A stretch of DNA of 64,000 nt from Clostridia bacterium. GTDB taxonomy: Bacteria; Bacillota; Clostridia; Oscillospirales; CAG-272. The notes under the pieces are model-generated. The model did not search any database, was not told the origin of the DNA, and saw only the letters and a program-made list of their open reading frames with translations. Positions 1-7,839 of this stretch are shown piece after piece. How positions within the stretch are numbered: position 1 is the first letter of the stretch; each line of letters begins with the position of its first letter. Position numbers and translations under genes: made by a program. Where the stretch lies: positions 1-64,000 of the forward strand of contig JAFUQP010000012.1 in NCBI GenBank assembly GCA_017472305.1, given 5' to 3'.

Positions 1-2
1 CG

Positions 3-108
3 CCTAAAGTGCCGAAAATTCGCGCTATTTCTCGAAAACTCACTCGCAAAGTCCGCACTTGGCTTCGCTCCCTTTCAAAAAATATCATCAAATTTTCGGC
101 ACTTTAGG
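3..108. repeat. Perfect 18-bp inverted repeat with 70-nt loop
   Basis: Bases 3-20 (core CCTAAAGTGCCGAAAATT) are exactly the reverse complement of bases 91-108. The 70 bases between hold no gene. The layout resembles the ends of a miniature element or a large hairpin in the DNA between genes. The rest of 1-290 holds repeat copy R1 (173-253) and no gene; the window edge may cut an upstream gene. Confidence 0.6.
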
Positions 109-172
109 TAAGAATTATTTTAAGAGGACGAATTTTTCGCGGGAAAAGCCAAAAAGGTGAAGTAATATGCGG

Positions 173-253
173 ATATTACAAGACTTTTCGGCGCATTATC
201 GCGGAAAATGCGCCTCTTAAAACGGGTTCAATTTAGGTTGGCATTGGCTAATC
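173..253. repeat. 81-bp direct repeat, copy R1
   Basis: This 81-base segment recurs at 5631-5711 in the same orientation with about nine mismatches counted by eye. It contains an 8-bp inverted repeat (GGCGCATT / AATGCGCC) around nine bases. It lies just downstream of the minus-strand nag operon, so a 3' end or terminator role is possible, but no T-run follows the hairpin. Confidence 0.75.
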
Positions 254-290
254 TGTCAGGATTTGATTATTTCAAGATATCGGGATATGC

Positions 291-1502
291 TTATTTCAAG
301 CTGTCGAGATAGTCCTTCAGTTCAACGGTTTTACCCGTGGCAATGCTCTCGTTTGCGGCAATTCCTATCATCGCGGAAACCATTCCCGCATAGGAATCGG
401 CATGCTGACCGAGCGGGTCGGGTATCGGCTCGCCGAAAATCATCTCGACAAGCATTTCGTCACCGCCGCCGTGCGCGCCCTCTCCGTAAACGAAGGGAAT
501 ATTCTCGTGCGAGCCGTTGTAGCCGAGGAATTCAAGGCTGGTTCCGCCTGCACCCCAGTCCCAATGGTTTGCAATAATAACGCCCTTTTCGCCTGTGATT
601 ACCATTCTGTAGCCCTCGTGCTCCGAGAAGAGGTTCAGGGTGTAGGTAAGAAGAGTGCCCTTGTTATACATTACCGATACCGACATATTGTCGTAAATAT
701 CGTGGCCTTCCTTGAAGGCGCAACGGTCGCGGATGTAGCCGTCAACGTGCTCCGCGTCAAAGTAGAAGGGCTGGTCCCAATGACCCCACTGACTCACAGC
801 CGTCTCGCAGGTATCTTTAGCGGCGCAGTCGCGGCATCTTTCACCGTAAGCCTTCGAGGTATCGTTGTAGTAAACTCTGTTGGCAAGGGCTGCAACCTTT
901 TTCGGCTCGTCCATAAGAAGCCAGTTTATGATATCGAAATGGTGGGTACTCTTATGAAGCAGAAGTCCTTCGGAGTTTTCCATAAGTCTGTGCCAGCGCT
1001 TCATATAATCTCCGCCGTGCCAACGGGAAAGGCAATACTCGTAATTAATAGCAAGCACCTTTCCAACCTTTTCCTTAAGAAGAAGCTCCTTTATGGTTGC
1101 AAAGAAGGGCATAAAGCGGCAGTTGAAGGTAACGGTTACCTTGTGCCCCGTTCTCCTTTCGGCATCTCTTATCGCCTTGCATCTCTCGTATGTGTTTGTA
1201 AGAGGCTTTTCGGAGATAGCGTCGCAGCCCATATCCAAAGCACGCACTATGTATTCGTGGTGGGTGCTGTCAACTGTGGTAACGATTACCGCGTCGGGCT
1301 TTTCCGCCTTCATCATAGTATCAAAATCGTCATATACTGTGCATCCATCGCCGATTTTTGCCTTATAAACGTTTGCCCTGACGTAGTTAGGGTCAAAAAC
1401 TCCGGTAATTTGTGCAGTGTCTGCATATTTGTCAACAAGTCTTTCGACAAACATAGAATAGCCTCTGCAGCTGCAACCAACCATTACATATCTCTTCTTC
1501 AT
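291..1502 (-). CDS. Gfo/Idh/MocA-family NAD(P)-dependent oxidoreductase
   Basis: A cytoplasmic oxidoreductase of the Gfo/Idh/MocA family, about 403 residues. The start MKKRYVMVGCS (1502) is chosen because AAGAGGAA lies just upstream; a longer reading would run into nagB. The N-terminal Rossmann fold shows VMVGCSCRG and later SEKPLTN, the family's conserved EKP. A cysteine cluster C-x2-C-x5-C occurs mid-protein (CRDCAAKDTC), which could bind metal. It is the last gene of the nagA-nagB operon (19-base gap), so it probably acts on an amino sugar or a glycoside of one. GH109 alpha-N-acetylgalactosaminidases belong to this fold and are one possibility; an inositol- or sugar-dehydrogenase is another. 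Substrate is not determined. Confidence 0.88.
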   Translation of the reverse strand: MKKRYVMVGCSCRGYSMFVERLVDKYADTAQITGVFDPNYVRANVYKAKIGDGCTVYDDFDTMMKAEKPDAVIVTTVDSTHHEYIVRALDMGCDAISEKPLTNTYERCKAIRDAERRTGHKVTVTFNCRFMPFFATIKELLLKEKVGKVLAINYEYCLSRWHGGDYMKRWHRLMENSEGLLLHKSTHHFDIINWLLMDEPKKVAALANRVYYNDTSKAYGERCRDCAAKDTCETAVSQWGHWDQPFYFDAEHVDGYIRDRCAFKEGHDIYDNMSVSVMYNKGTLLTYTLNLFSEHEGYRMVITGEKGVIIANHWDWGAGGTSLEFLGYNGSHENIPFVYGEGAHGGGDEMLVEMIFGEPIPDPLGQHADSYAGMVSAMIGIAANESIATGKTVELKDYLDSLK

Positions 1503-1521
1503 TTTCTTGTTCCTCTTAATC

Positions 1522-2274
1522 TTATCTGTAAGCCTCAACAAGCTCAGGTGTGAGCATAGATGCAGAGTCCTTGTCTGCGTAAATTGTGCAATCTGCGTGC
1601 TTTTTAAGGAGAGTTGCGGGAATCTCATTCGTCACGTCGTTTGCAAGAGTGTTGTAAATCGCCTCTGCCTTTACCTTGTAGGGCACAACCGAGATTATAG
1701 CCTTGCAGCTCATAATTCTCGAGCAGGTCATAGATATTGCCTGCTTGAAGCATTCGTCCTTGTCCTTAAACCAGCCCTCGCCAATCTGCTGCTCGAGGCA
1801 TCTTTCCGCAAGTGTTACAACCTTGTAGGCTCTCTTGTCCTCAAAGTCCGCGGGCGGGTCGTTGAAGGCAATGTGTGCGTTCTCGCCAATACCTATAAGA
1901 CCGAGGTCAACCTGTCTTTCGTCAAGAAGTGCGGTAAGCTCGGCAATAGTCGCGTCGGGGTCCTTCGTTCCGTCAATGAGGTGATACTTTCCGGGATTTA
2001 CAACCTTTACGAAGCGGTTTGTAAGGTAGTTATTGAAGCTTGCGGGGTGCTCCTTCGAGATACCGACGTACTCGTCAAGGTGGAACATTTCAACCTTTGA
2101 CCAGTCAACGTCAAGCTTTGAGATTTCATCGAAGAAGGGGAACTGAGATGCACCGGTGGAAAGCAAAATTCTTGCCGAGCCGTGCTCCTTTATTGCCTCG
2201 TTTATGTAAGAGGCTGCAAGGCAGGCAGACTCCTTACCGAGAATCTCCTTGGTTTCACAAACAACTAATTTCAT
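1522..2274 (-). CDS. nagB: Glucosamine-6-phosphate deaminase-like protein
   Basis: Predicted to convert glucosamine-6-phosphate to fructose-6-phosphate and ammonia in the cytoplasm. The 250 residues match the family length and show LLSTGAS, the active-site FHLDEYVG and GLIGIGENAHIAFNDPP. In the E. coli enzyme the last motif reads GNDGHIAFNEP; here the Asp is Asn and the Glu is Asp, so this is a NagB variant rather than a textbook copy, although the His is kept. The ATG overlaps the nagA stop by four bases (ATGA), so the two are translationally coupled. Confidence 0.9.
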   Translation of the reverse strand: MKLVVCETKEILGKESACLAASYINEAIKEHGSARILLSTGASQFPFFDEISKLDVDWSKVEMFHLDEYVGISKEHPASFNNYLTNRFVKVVNPGKYHLIDGTKDPDATIAELTALLDERQVDLGLIGIGENAHIAFNDPPADFEDKRAYKVVTLAERCLEQQIGEGWFKDKDECFKQAISMTCSRIMSCKAIISVVPYKVKAEAIYNTLANDVTNEIPATLLKKHADCTIYADKDSASMLTPELVEAYR

Positions 2275-3437
2275 TTTACTGTTTCTCCTTTGAATATTAC
2301 GTTTTTTATTTTTAAATCCTTGTTTAATATCACGATATCGGCTCTCTTTCCTACCTCAAGGCTTCCTCTGTCAAAAAGACCCATAAGGCGCGCGGGGGTT
2401 GCCGAAAGCATTTTAGAAATCTCGGGCAGCTCTACCTCGGCAAGGCTGTGCATCACCGCAAGAAGCCTGTCGGTTGTGGCAACGCTTCCGGCAAAGCTCT
2501 GTCGGTCATAAAGCTTTGCTACTCCGTCCTCAATAATGCAAGGAACACCGTCGGCAAGTCTGCCGAGTACGGTTTCTGTGCCGTCGGGCGAGCCTGCTCC
2601 GCGCATAGCGTCGGTTATAAGGCAGATTTTGTCAGCTCCCTTACATTTGTATATGAGCCGCAAAAGCCCTTTTGGCAGGTGCTTGCCATCGGCGATAACC
2701 TCTACCGTAAGGTCGTCAAAATACAGTCCCGCCTCAACAGCTCCTGCCGTGCGGTAAGCATTGCGTCTGAAAACGCCCGTCATTCCCGAATAGAGGTGAG
2801 TAAGCGCAGTGTATCCGTTTTTCCTCGCTTTATCGACTGTGTCAAAGTCCGCATCTGTATGTCCCATAGACATATTAAGCCCGAGATATGCGCCCACAGA
2901 CCCAAGCTCCATACCGCCTTCCACCTCGGGGGCTGCCGTAACTCTTTTTATGAAGGGGTATTTTTCGACAAGCCGACGAAGCATTTGTGCATTGGGCTTT
3001 GCCATTTTCTCGCTCGACTGCGCTCCGCACTGAAGCGGGGAAAGCCACGGGCCCTCGAGGTGAACGCCTGCCAGAGTAAGAAGCTCGCCTCTCTCATAAA
3101 GCTCTCGGTATCTCGAAAGCACAGCCTCGATAGCCTCGTAGGTGTCGGTCATTGTGGTAGCGAAAAGGGTCGTCGTGCCGTGGTACAGGTGGTGCTTCGA
3201 TATTTCAAGCATACCGTCGGGCGTGGCATCCATAAAGTCGTAGCCCCCGCCCCCGTGGCAATGGATATCCACAAAGCCGGCCATAACGTACCCACCGTCT
3301 GCATCAAGCACTCTGTCGGCAGTCGGAAGCGAGCCGTTACCTATATACGTAATAATACCGTCCTCAAACCTTAGCGTTGCATTTTCCATAATGCCCGTAG
3401 GCAAGACGAGATTTGCGCCTTTGATTTCCTGTATCAT
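2271..3437 (-). CDS. nagA: N-acetylglucosamine-6-phosphate deacetylase
   Basis: Removes the acetyl group from N-acetylglucosamine-6-phosphate, feeding NagB. The start MIQEIKGANLVL (3437) has AAAGGAAT upstream; the open frame extends further but without protein-like sequence. The 388 residues show the amidohydrolase metal and substrate motifs HCHGGGGYDFMD, GVHLEGPW, GHTDADF and LITDAMRGAG, in the usual order. First gene of a three-gene operon (nagA-nagB-oxidoreductase), transcribed from a good promoter at 3493-3465 and divergent from an AraC regulator. Confidence 0.95.
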   Translation of the reverse strand: MIQEIKGANLVLPTGIMENATLRFEDGIITYIGNGSLPTADRVLDADGGYVMAGFVDIHCHGGGGYDFMDATPDGMLEISKHHLYHGTTTLFATTMTDTYEAIEAVLSRYRELYERGELLTLAGVHLEGPWLSPLQCGAQSSEKMAKPNAQMLRRLVEKYPFIKRVTAAPEVEGGMELGSVGAYLGLNMSMGHTDADFDTVDKARKNGYTALTHLYSGMTGVFRRNAYRTAGAVEAGLYFDDLTVEVIADGKHLPKGLLRLIYKCKGADKICLITDAMRGAGSPDGTETVLGRLADGVPCIIEDGVAKLYDRQSFAGSVATTDRLLAVMHSLAEVELPEISKMLSATPARLMGLFDRGSLEVGKRADIVILNKDLKIKNVIFKGETVK

Positions 3438-3454
3438 AATAATTCCTTTCGCTG

Positions 3455-3553
3455 TTATAAGATGATTATAGCTTAATTTCTGCACGATTTCAACACAAAT
3501 TATATCAATTTTTGCACAAATTACATATTTCATACAACATTTTTCAAGAAAAG
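3455..3553. repeat. 99-bp direct repeat, copy A (nagA promoter region)
   Basis: This segment recurs without gaps at 6054-6152, with about ten mismatches. It carries the nagA promoter and the likely operator, including TTTTTGCACAAATTACAT. The repeat copy keeps the same -35 and -10 elements. Confidence 0.8.
3465..3493 (-). promoter_or_regulatory. Promoter of nagA-nagB operon
   Basis: On the minus strand TTGAAA (3493-3488), 17-base spacer, TATAAT (3470-3465), 28 bases before the nagA ATG. Confidence 0.7.
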
Positions 3554-3555
3554 TG

Positions 3556-3585
3556 TTGACAAGTGTCAGGGCGGAATAGTATAAT
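3556..3585 (+). promoter_or_regulatory. Promoter of AraC regulator gene
   Basis: Consensus TTGACA (3556-3561), 18-base spacer, TATAAT (3580-3585), followed by AAGGAAG and the ATG at 3618. Divergent from the nagA promoter, with about 60 bases between them. Confidence 0.8.
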
Positions 3586-3617
3586 AAGCGCATTAATAAA
3601 GACGCAAAGGAAGAAAA

Positions 3618-4412
3618 ATGAGCTTCATTGAAATAGAGTACAGGGAAAAGCATAAGCCTTTTGCCATGACCGCCCTGCAATCGCACGATTACTATGAAAT
3701 ATACTGTCTTGCCGAGGGTGACAGACAGGTGTTTTTTGAGAGCCGTATGTTCACGCTCACAGGCGGGTCGATATGCGTTATCCCGCCCTTCCGTATGCAC
3801 AAGATGGAGGGCGGCCCGTACCGAAGAATCAATCTGTATATATCGCCCGACCTTCTCGACTCCTCCGAGGGCGACTTCCTTTCAGAGTGCTCGGATATGG
3901 TGGCCTTCTCGCTTACAGAGGAGCGAGGAAAGCTATTCTTTTCGCTTATCGAGGCTGCCGCCGAGGAGTGCGCCGCCGACGGGCATAAAGGCAAAAAATA
4001 CCTCGTCGGAATTATGAAAACTCTGCTGTTTTTACTTAGGACGTCAAGTCTGGTACCCATACCCGAGGCAACCGTCGTCAGGACGGAAAAGAACGATAAA
4101 TCCCAGGTTTTGCAAATAATTGATTACATAAACGGCCATTTGGAGCAAAGCATAAGCCTTGATTTGCTATCCGAAAAATTCTTCGTTTCAAAAAACACCC
4201 TCTGTAAAAGGTTTCGCCGTGAGATGAAATGCTCGGTTGCCGAATATATCTCGGGAGCGAGATTAAGCCTTGCAAAAAACCTGCTTGTAACCACAGCCCT
4301 GCCTATGGACAAGATAGCCGAGAATTGCGGATATTCCTCGGCAAATTATTTCAGCCTGATTTTCAAGAAAAACGTTGGCATCTCCCCCTTGAATTACAGA
4401 AAGAAAAAATAG
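3618..4412 (+). CDS. AraC-family transcriptional regulator (cupin sensor plus HTH)
   Basis: A 264-residue regulator. Residues about 20-90 form a cupin-like sensor (HDYYEIYCLAEG, GGSICVIPPFRMHKM) and residues about 165-262 a double helix-turn-helix ending in the classic GYSSANYFSLIFKKNVGISP. It is divergent from nagA-nagB and shares the 180-base intergenic region, so it most likely controls that operon in response to an amino sugar or its phosphate. The target and ligand are inferred from position only. Confidence 0.92.
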   Translation: MSFIEIEYREKHKPFAMTALQSHDYYEIYCLAEGDRQVFFESRMFTLTGGSICVIPPFRMHKMEGGPYRRINLYISPDLLDSSEGDFLSECSDMVAFSLTEERGKLFFSLIEAAAEECAADGHKGKKYLVGIMKTLLFLLRTSSLVPIPEATVVRTEKNDKSQVLQIIDYINGHLEQSISLDLLSEKFFVSKNTLCKRFRREMKCSVAEYISGARLSLAKNLLVTTALPMDKIAENCGYSSANYFSLIFKKNVGISPLNYRKKK

Positions 4413-4450
4413 ATACAAAAAGGGGCTGTCGCATTTAGGCGGAACCAAAC

Positions 4451-4498
4451 AAAAAAACGGCAGAAGCATTGTAAAAACAGTGTTTCTGTCGTTTCTTT
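4451..4498. terminator. Bidirectional terminator
   Basis: Arms 4457-4471 and 4478-4492 pair over 15 bp with three G-T wobbles. A T-rich tail lies on each strand. It separates the AraC gene from the convergent oxidoreductase gene. Confidence 0.75.
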
Positions 4499-4525
4499 AT
4501 GGGAATTTAAAGACATTAAGGTTGA

Positions 4526-5563
4526 TTACTTCTTAATATAATCGGGAACTACGGGAAGACCGCCCTTTGCGGAGGACTCGATAGCCGCAAGGCCTATCGC
4601 AACCGTCTTTGCGCCCTCGTAGACGTCGCACTCGGGGTGCTTGTCGTTAACGATGCAGTCTACCATCTCCTTGATTTCGGCAGCAACGTTATGGTCAAGA
4701 GGCTCAACCTTAATCACCGTTTCGGGATAGATGTGCTGACCGTTGTCGGCGAGTGCGTGGCGGTACAGATGTATTTCACCCGAATTAGAGTTGTGAACAA
4801 CAGCAGTTCCCATCGTTCCGAAGATGGAGATAGGAAGCATATTGGGCTTCTTACCGCCTATGGAGCAGAAGATTTTACCGACTGCACCGCCGGGAAGCTG
4901 CATTATTGCCATGGTGGTGTCATCTACGGGCCAATCGGTCAGAACCTTCTTGGTGGAAAAGGCGCAAACCTTTTCGGGATTTCCGACCATCCAGCGCATA
5001 AGCTCGATTGCGTGGCAGCCGCCGCCGACTATTCCGTAGCGAAGTCTGTTCGGGTCCTTACGCCAAGCGGGCTCAAGGTACTGGTAGTCGTGGGCATATT
5101 CAGCCTCGAAGCTGTAAATTTCGCCAATCATACCCGAGTCGATAATCTCCTTAAGCTTGACAGAAACGCCGTTCTTCCTTGTTACCTGTCCTGTCATAAA
5201 CTTTATTCCGTTTCTCTCAACCGCCTCTGCCATAGCGCGACAATCGTCCATAGATTGAGCAAGAGGCTTCTCGCAAAGGATATCGTACCCTTTATCTGCT
5301 GCCGCAACGGCATGCTCTCTGTGTATCTGGTCGGGAGTCGCAAGGCATACGCAGTCAAAGCCGCCGTCCTCAATCATCTTATAAAAGTCGGTGTAAAGAC
5401 GGGTGACTCCAAACTCCTCGCCTCGCCTTTTAAGAAGCTCCTCGTTAACGTCGCATATTGCTACAATCTCGGCAATGTCAGAGTTTTTCTCTATTCCTCT
5501 CATATGAGAGCCTCCGAAGTTACCTGCTCCTACTACGGCAAATCTAACCTTCTTCTGTTCCAT
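4526..5563 (-). CDS. Gfo/Idh/MocA-family oxidoreductase
   Basis: A 345-residue NAD(P)-dependent sugar or inositol dehydrogenase-like protein. It shows the Rossmann motif AVVGAGNFGGSH, the conserved CEKPLAQ and GGGCHAIELMRWMVG, where the His is the usual catalytic residue region. GGAGAGGAG precedes the ATG. It is monocistronic, with its own promoter at 5742-5715 and a terminator behind it. It is not close in sequence to the Gfo/Idh/MocA gene at 291-1502 beyond the family motifs. Substrate unknown. Confidence 0.9.
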   Translation of the reverse strand: MEQKKVRFAVVGAGNFGGSHMRGIEKNSDIAEIVAICDVNEELLKRRGEEFGVTRLYTDFYKMIEDGGFDCVCLATPDQIHREHAVAAADKGYDILCEKPLAQSMDDCRAMAEAVERNGIKFMTGQVTRKNGVSVKLKEIIDSGMIGEIYSFEAEYAHDYQYLEPAWRKDPNRLRYGIVGGGCHAIELMRWMVGNPEKVCAFSTKKVLTDWPVDDTTMAIMQLPGGAVGKIFCSIGGKKPNMLPISIFGTMGTAVVHNSNSGEIHLYRHALADNGQHIYPETVIKVEPLDHNVAAEIKEMVDCIVNDKHPECDVYEGAKTVAIGLAAIESSAKGGLPVVPDYIKK

Positions 5564-5630
5564 TATTATAATCTCCTCTCCGCTTTTGCGGTATTTTTAA
5601 AAAAGAGGCTCGTCCCCTTTTCTTTAATCA

Positions 5631-5711
5631 ATATTACAAGACTTTTCGGCGCATTATCACGGAAAATACGCCTCTTCGGGTGGGTTCAATTTAGATTGGT
5701 ATTGGCTAATC
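5631..5711. repeat. 81-bp direct repeat, copy R2
   Basis: Second copy of the 173-253 repeat, same orientation, about 89 percent identical by eye. It sits in the 5' untranslated region of the oxidoreductase gene, directly downstream of that gene's -10 element. The other bases of 5564-6295 hold two divergent promoters, an inverted motif pair, repeat copy B and a terminator; no convincing gene. Confidence 0.75.
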
Positions 5712-5714
5712 AAT

Positions 5715-5742
5715 AGTATACTACTAATCCGAAAAATGTCAA
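5715..5742 (-). promoter_or_regulatory. Promoter of oxidoreductase gene 4526-5563
   Basis: On the minus strand TTGACA (5742-5737), 16-base spacer, TATACT (5720-5715). The -35 element overlaps the motif ATGCACAAAAT. Confidence 0.7.
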
Positions 5743-5906
5743 TGCACAAAATAGTTTTTATACAGGCTTCTCGCCCGTGTTTCTTTTTTCAGAGAAGCCC
5801 CTTTGCATTTGAAGTAAATCAACTTATAATACAAAGAATCAACCCTCGGTATATGGCAAAGCATTAAGTTAAAAAGTGAATGTGCAAAATGATTTTGTGC
5901 ATTGAC
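5738..5906. promoter_or_regulatory. Inverted pair of ATGCACAAAAT-type operator candidates
   Basis: Bases 5738-5752 are the exact reverse complement of 5892-5906 (15 bp, containing ATGCACAAAAT). Each copy runs into the -35 box of a promoter pointing outward. Next to the second copy is a palindrome CAAAATGATTTTG (5885-5897). The same 11-mer occurs at 12334-12344 and 13391-13401 next to another AraC gene. Confidence 0.55.
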
Positions 5907-5930
5907 TTTTTTTCTTACGAGGTTTATTAT
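5902..5930 (+). promoter_or_regulatory. Plus-strand promoter without obvious gene
   Basis: TTGACT (5902-5907), 17-base spacer, TATTAT (5925-5930). No convincing plus-strand gene follows before 7186; a 77-codon frame at 5992-6225 does not look like protein. It may be a relic of the repeat region or drive a small RNA. Confidence 0.4.
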
Positions 5931-6053
5931 TAAAGTAATAAATAAGAAAACCGCACTTCCTAAAATTTTCCGGTTATGCCTTTAATCCTTTTTGTCCATA
6001 CGGGACAGAGAGAATTTTCAATTATTAGGTATTGCCATTACCCTTATAGAGCA

Positions 6054-6152
6054 TTATAAAATGATTATAGCTTATAATCTGCGCGATTTCAACACAAATT
6101 ATATCAATTTTTGCGGAAATTACATATTTCGTACAACGTTTTTTAAAAAAAG
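6054..6152. repeat. 99-bp direct repeat, copy B
   Basis: About 90 percent identical copy of 3455-3553, same orientation. The minus-strand promoter elements (TTGAAA 6092-6087, TATAAT 6069-6064, 17-base spacer) are conserved, yet no minus-strand gene begins until 5563. It looks like an orphan copy of the nagA control region. Confidence 0.75.
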
Positions 6153-6189
6153 AATGCATACGAATCCTGCGCGCCTTGAATTAGGGCAT

Positions 6190-6217
6190 AAAAATGCCCT
6201 TGCAAGCAAGCATTTTT
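6190..6217 (-). terminator. Possible terminator of AraC gene 6296-7072
   Basis: AAAAATGC (6190-6197) pairs with GCATTTTT (6210-6217), with TTGC/GCAA continuing the stem across small bulges. It lies 79 bases past the stop codon. Confidence 0.45.
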
Positions 6218-6295
6218 ATTTGTGATATAATATACACAGAGATCCTTGCTGATGCAAGTGTTTTGGTTATCACATAATAATTACAGAAGCGGCTT

Positions 6296-7072
6296 TCAGC
6301 TTGTGCGCGACGGGGACACTCCGAATTTCTTGACATATGCCTTATAAAATGCCGAGTAATCGGAAAAGCCCGATAATGAAGCGGCAAAAACGGCGGCACA
6401 CCCCTCTGAAATCAGCTTGCTTGCCTCGATAAGCCTGCGCTCGGTGATGTATTTGTGAGGCGAGATGCCAAGCTCCTTTTTGAAAAGCTGATAGAGCGCC
6501 GACTCCGACAAGCGGCTTTCCGCACAAAGCAGCGAGATAGGCAGCCTCTCGGCAAAATGCTTGTCTATAAATCTCACGCAATCGATAATTGCTCCTTCTG
6601 TGATATGCGGAGCCTCGCATTCACCGCAATCGGAAAGCAGGCTTATCAGCATAAGAAATGCGCCCTGCATAAACGCCTCTGTAGTTGCGGATTCCAAGTC
6701 CTTGCTCATTCTTGCGCACATATAATCAAGAAGCGCACGAAGCTCGTCAGACGGCAGAATTATCCTGATACCCGAAAAGAGCTTTTCTGCTGATGGCGGC
6801 AAGGAGCTGTCTCTGAAGGCAAGAGTTAAGCGCGTATAGTTCTCCTCATCAGCTATACGGAAATTATGGAAATGCTCCTTCGGAATAACAAACAGGCTGC
6901 CGCTTTGCGGGTGAAGACGGTATTCGGTTGATAAAAATTCAGCATCGCCTCCGAGATAATAAAGTATCTCGTGATGAGGATGCAATTCTTTTCCTCGGGC
7001 TAATGAACGGCCTACGGAATAGCGGAAGGTTACACCGCCCGATGTGATTGATTTGACAATTTTAGTATTCAT
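6296..7072 (-). CDS. AraC-family transcriptional regulator
   Basis: A regulator with an N-terminal cupin-like sensor (HPHHEILYYLGGDAEFL, LFVIPKEHFHNF) and a C-terminal AraC DNA-binding domain ending GFSDYSAFYKAYVKKFGVSP. The start MNTKIVKS (7072, 258 residues) is chosen because a strong promoter overlaps the codons upstream: its -10 box ends six bases before this ATG. No Shine-Dalgarno is visible, so the message may be leaderless. It is divergent from the sugar-acid genes starting at 7186 and probably regulates them; the inducer is unknown. Confidence 0.9.
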   Translation of the reverse strand: MNTKIVKSITSGGVTFRYSVGRSLARGKELHPHHEILYYLGGDAEFLSTEYRLHPQSGSLFVIPKEHFHNFRIADEENYTRLTLAFRDSSLPPSAEKLFSGIRIILPSDELRALLDYMCARMSKDLESATTEAFMQGAFLMLISLLSDCGECEAPHITEGAIIDCVRFIDKHFAERLPISLLCAESRLSESALYQLFKKELGISPHKYITERRLIEASKLISEGCAAVFAASLSGFSDYSAFYKAYVKKFGVSPSRTS

Positions 7073-7078
7073 ACGGTT

Positions 7079-7107
7079 ATTATAACTCATTTCTGCGGTT
7101 TTTGCAA
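7079..7107 (-). promoter_or_regulatory. Promoter of AraC gene 6296-7072
   Basis: TTGCAA (7107-7102), 17-base spacer, TATAAT (7084-7079) on the minus strand. The same -35 variant and spacing occur at the promoters at 12357-12385 and 13422-13450. Confidence 0.65.
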
Positions 7108-7185
7108 TGTTTTTTGTAGATTTTGCAATATACATTTCATTTTTTTGTGCTATTATGAAACCAAAAAAGCATTTTGAGGTATCCT

Positions 7186-7839
7186 ATGCGCAAAAAAGTG
7201 ATAGAAGCTATTGAAAAGAACAAAATAATAGTTATCCTCAGAGGTATACGGGAAGATGAGCTTATTCCCCTGGCAGAGGCTATGTACAACGGCGGAATAA
7301 GACTGTTAGAGGTAACCTTTTCGGCAGACAATCCCGCCTCCGACGAAAAAACGGCAGAAGGCATAAAAAAGCTTGTTTCCCATTTCGGTGACAGAATGCT
7401 CATCGGCGCGGGGACGGTGCTGACCGAGCGCCAAGCAGAGCTTACAAAGCTTGCAGGCGGAAAATTTATAATCTCCCCGAACCAAAACACGGCACTTATA
7501 AAGAAAACGCGCGAGCTTGGGCTTGTTTCGATACCAGGAGCGCTTACGCCAACCGAGATAGAGGCAGCAGACAGAGCAGGCGCCGACTTTGTCAAGCTCT
7601 TTCCCGCCTCGGTCCTCGGCTCGGACTACGTTAAAGCAGTAAAAGCACCTCTCTCCCACGTAAAGCTTCTGGCAGTAGGCGGCATTAACGAAGACAATAT
7701 GAGAGATTACCTTAGGGCCGGAATATGCGGATTCGGAATAGGCTCAAGCATCACAGATAAGGCTCTTATTTCCGGCAGAAGATTTGACAGAATAACAGCT
7801 CTCGCAGAAAAATACGTTTCGGCATTAAGGAGAGCTTAA
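7186..7839 (+). CDS. eda: 2-keto-3-deoxy-6-phosphogluconate/galactonate aldolase
   Basis: Class I aldolase that splits KDPG or KDPGal into pyruvate and glyceraldehyde-3-phosphate. The start MRKKVIEAIEK (7186) has GAGG six bases upstream. The 217 residues match the family and show VILRG, RLLEVTF (catalytic Glu), GAGTVLT and DFVKLFPAS (Schiff-base Lys). The kinase gene begins at the base after the stop, with its ribosome site inside this gene. With a deoxygalactonate-type kinase next door, KDPGal (the DgoA reaction) is as likely as KDPG. Confidence 0.93.
   Translation: MRKKVIEAIEKNKIIVILRGIREDELIPLAEAMYNGGIRLLEVTFSADNPASDEKTAEGIKKLVSHFGDRMLIGAGTVLTERQAELTKLAGGKFIISPNQNTALIKKTRELGLVSIPGALTPTEIEAADRAGADFVKLFPASVLGSDYVKAVKAPLSHVKLLAVGGINEDNMRDYLRAGICGFGIGSSITDKALISGRRFDRITALAEKYVSALRRA

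Noticed and set aside
402..1553. Long plus-strand open frame opposite the oxidoreductase gene
   Set aside because: It is the antisense shadow of a clear family member with a ribosome site; the translation has no recognisable motifs.
5992..6225. 77-codon plus-strand frame in the repeat region
   Set aside because: It runs through repeat copy B, which is promoter DNA in copy A; no ribosome site and no protein-like composition.
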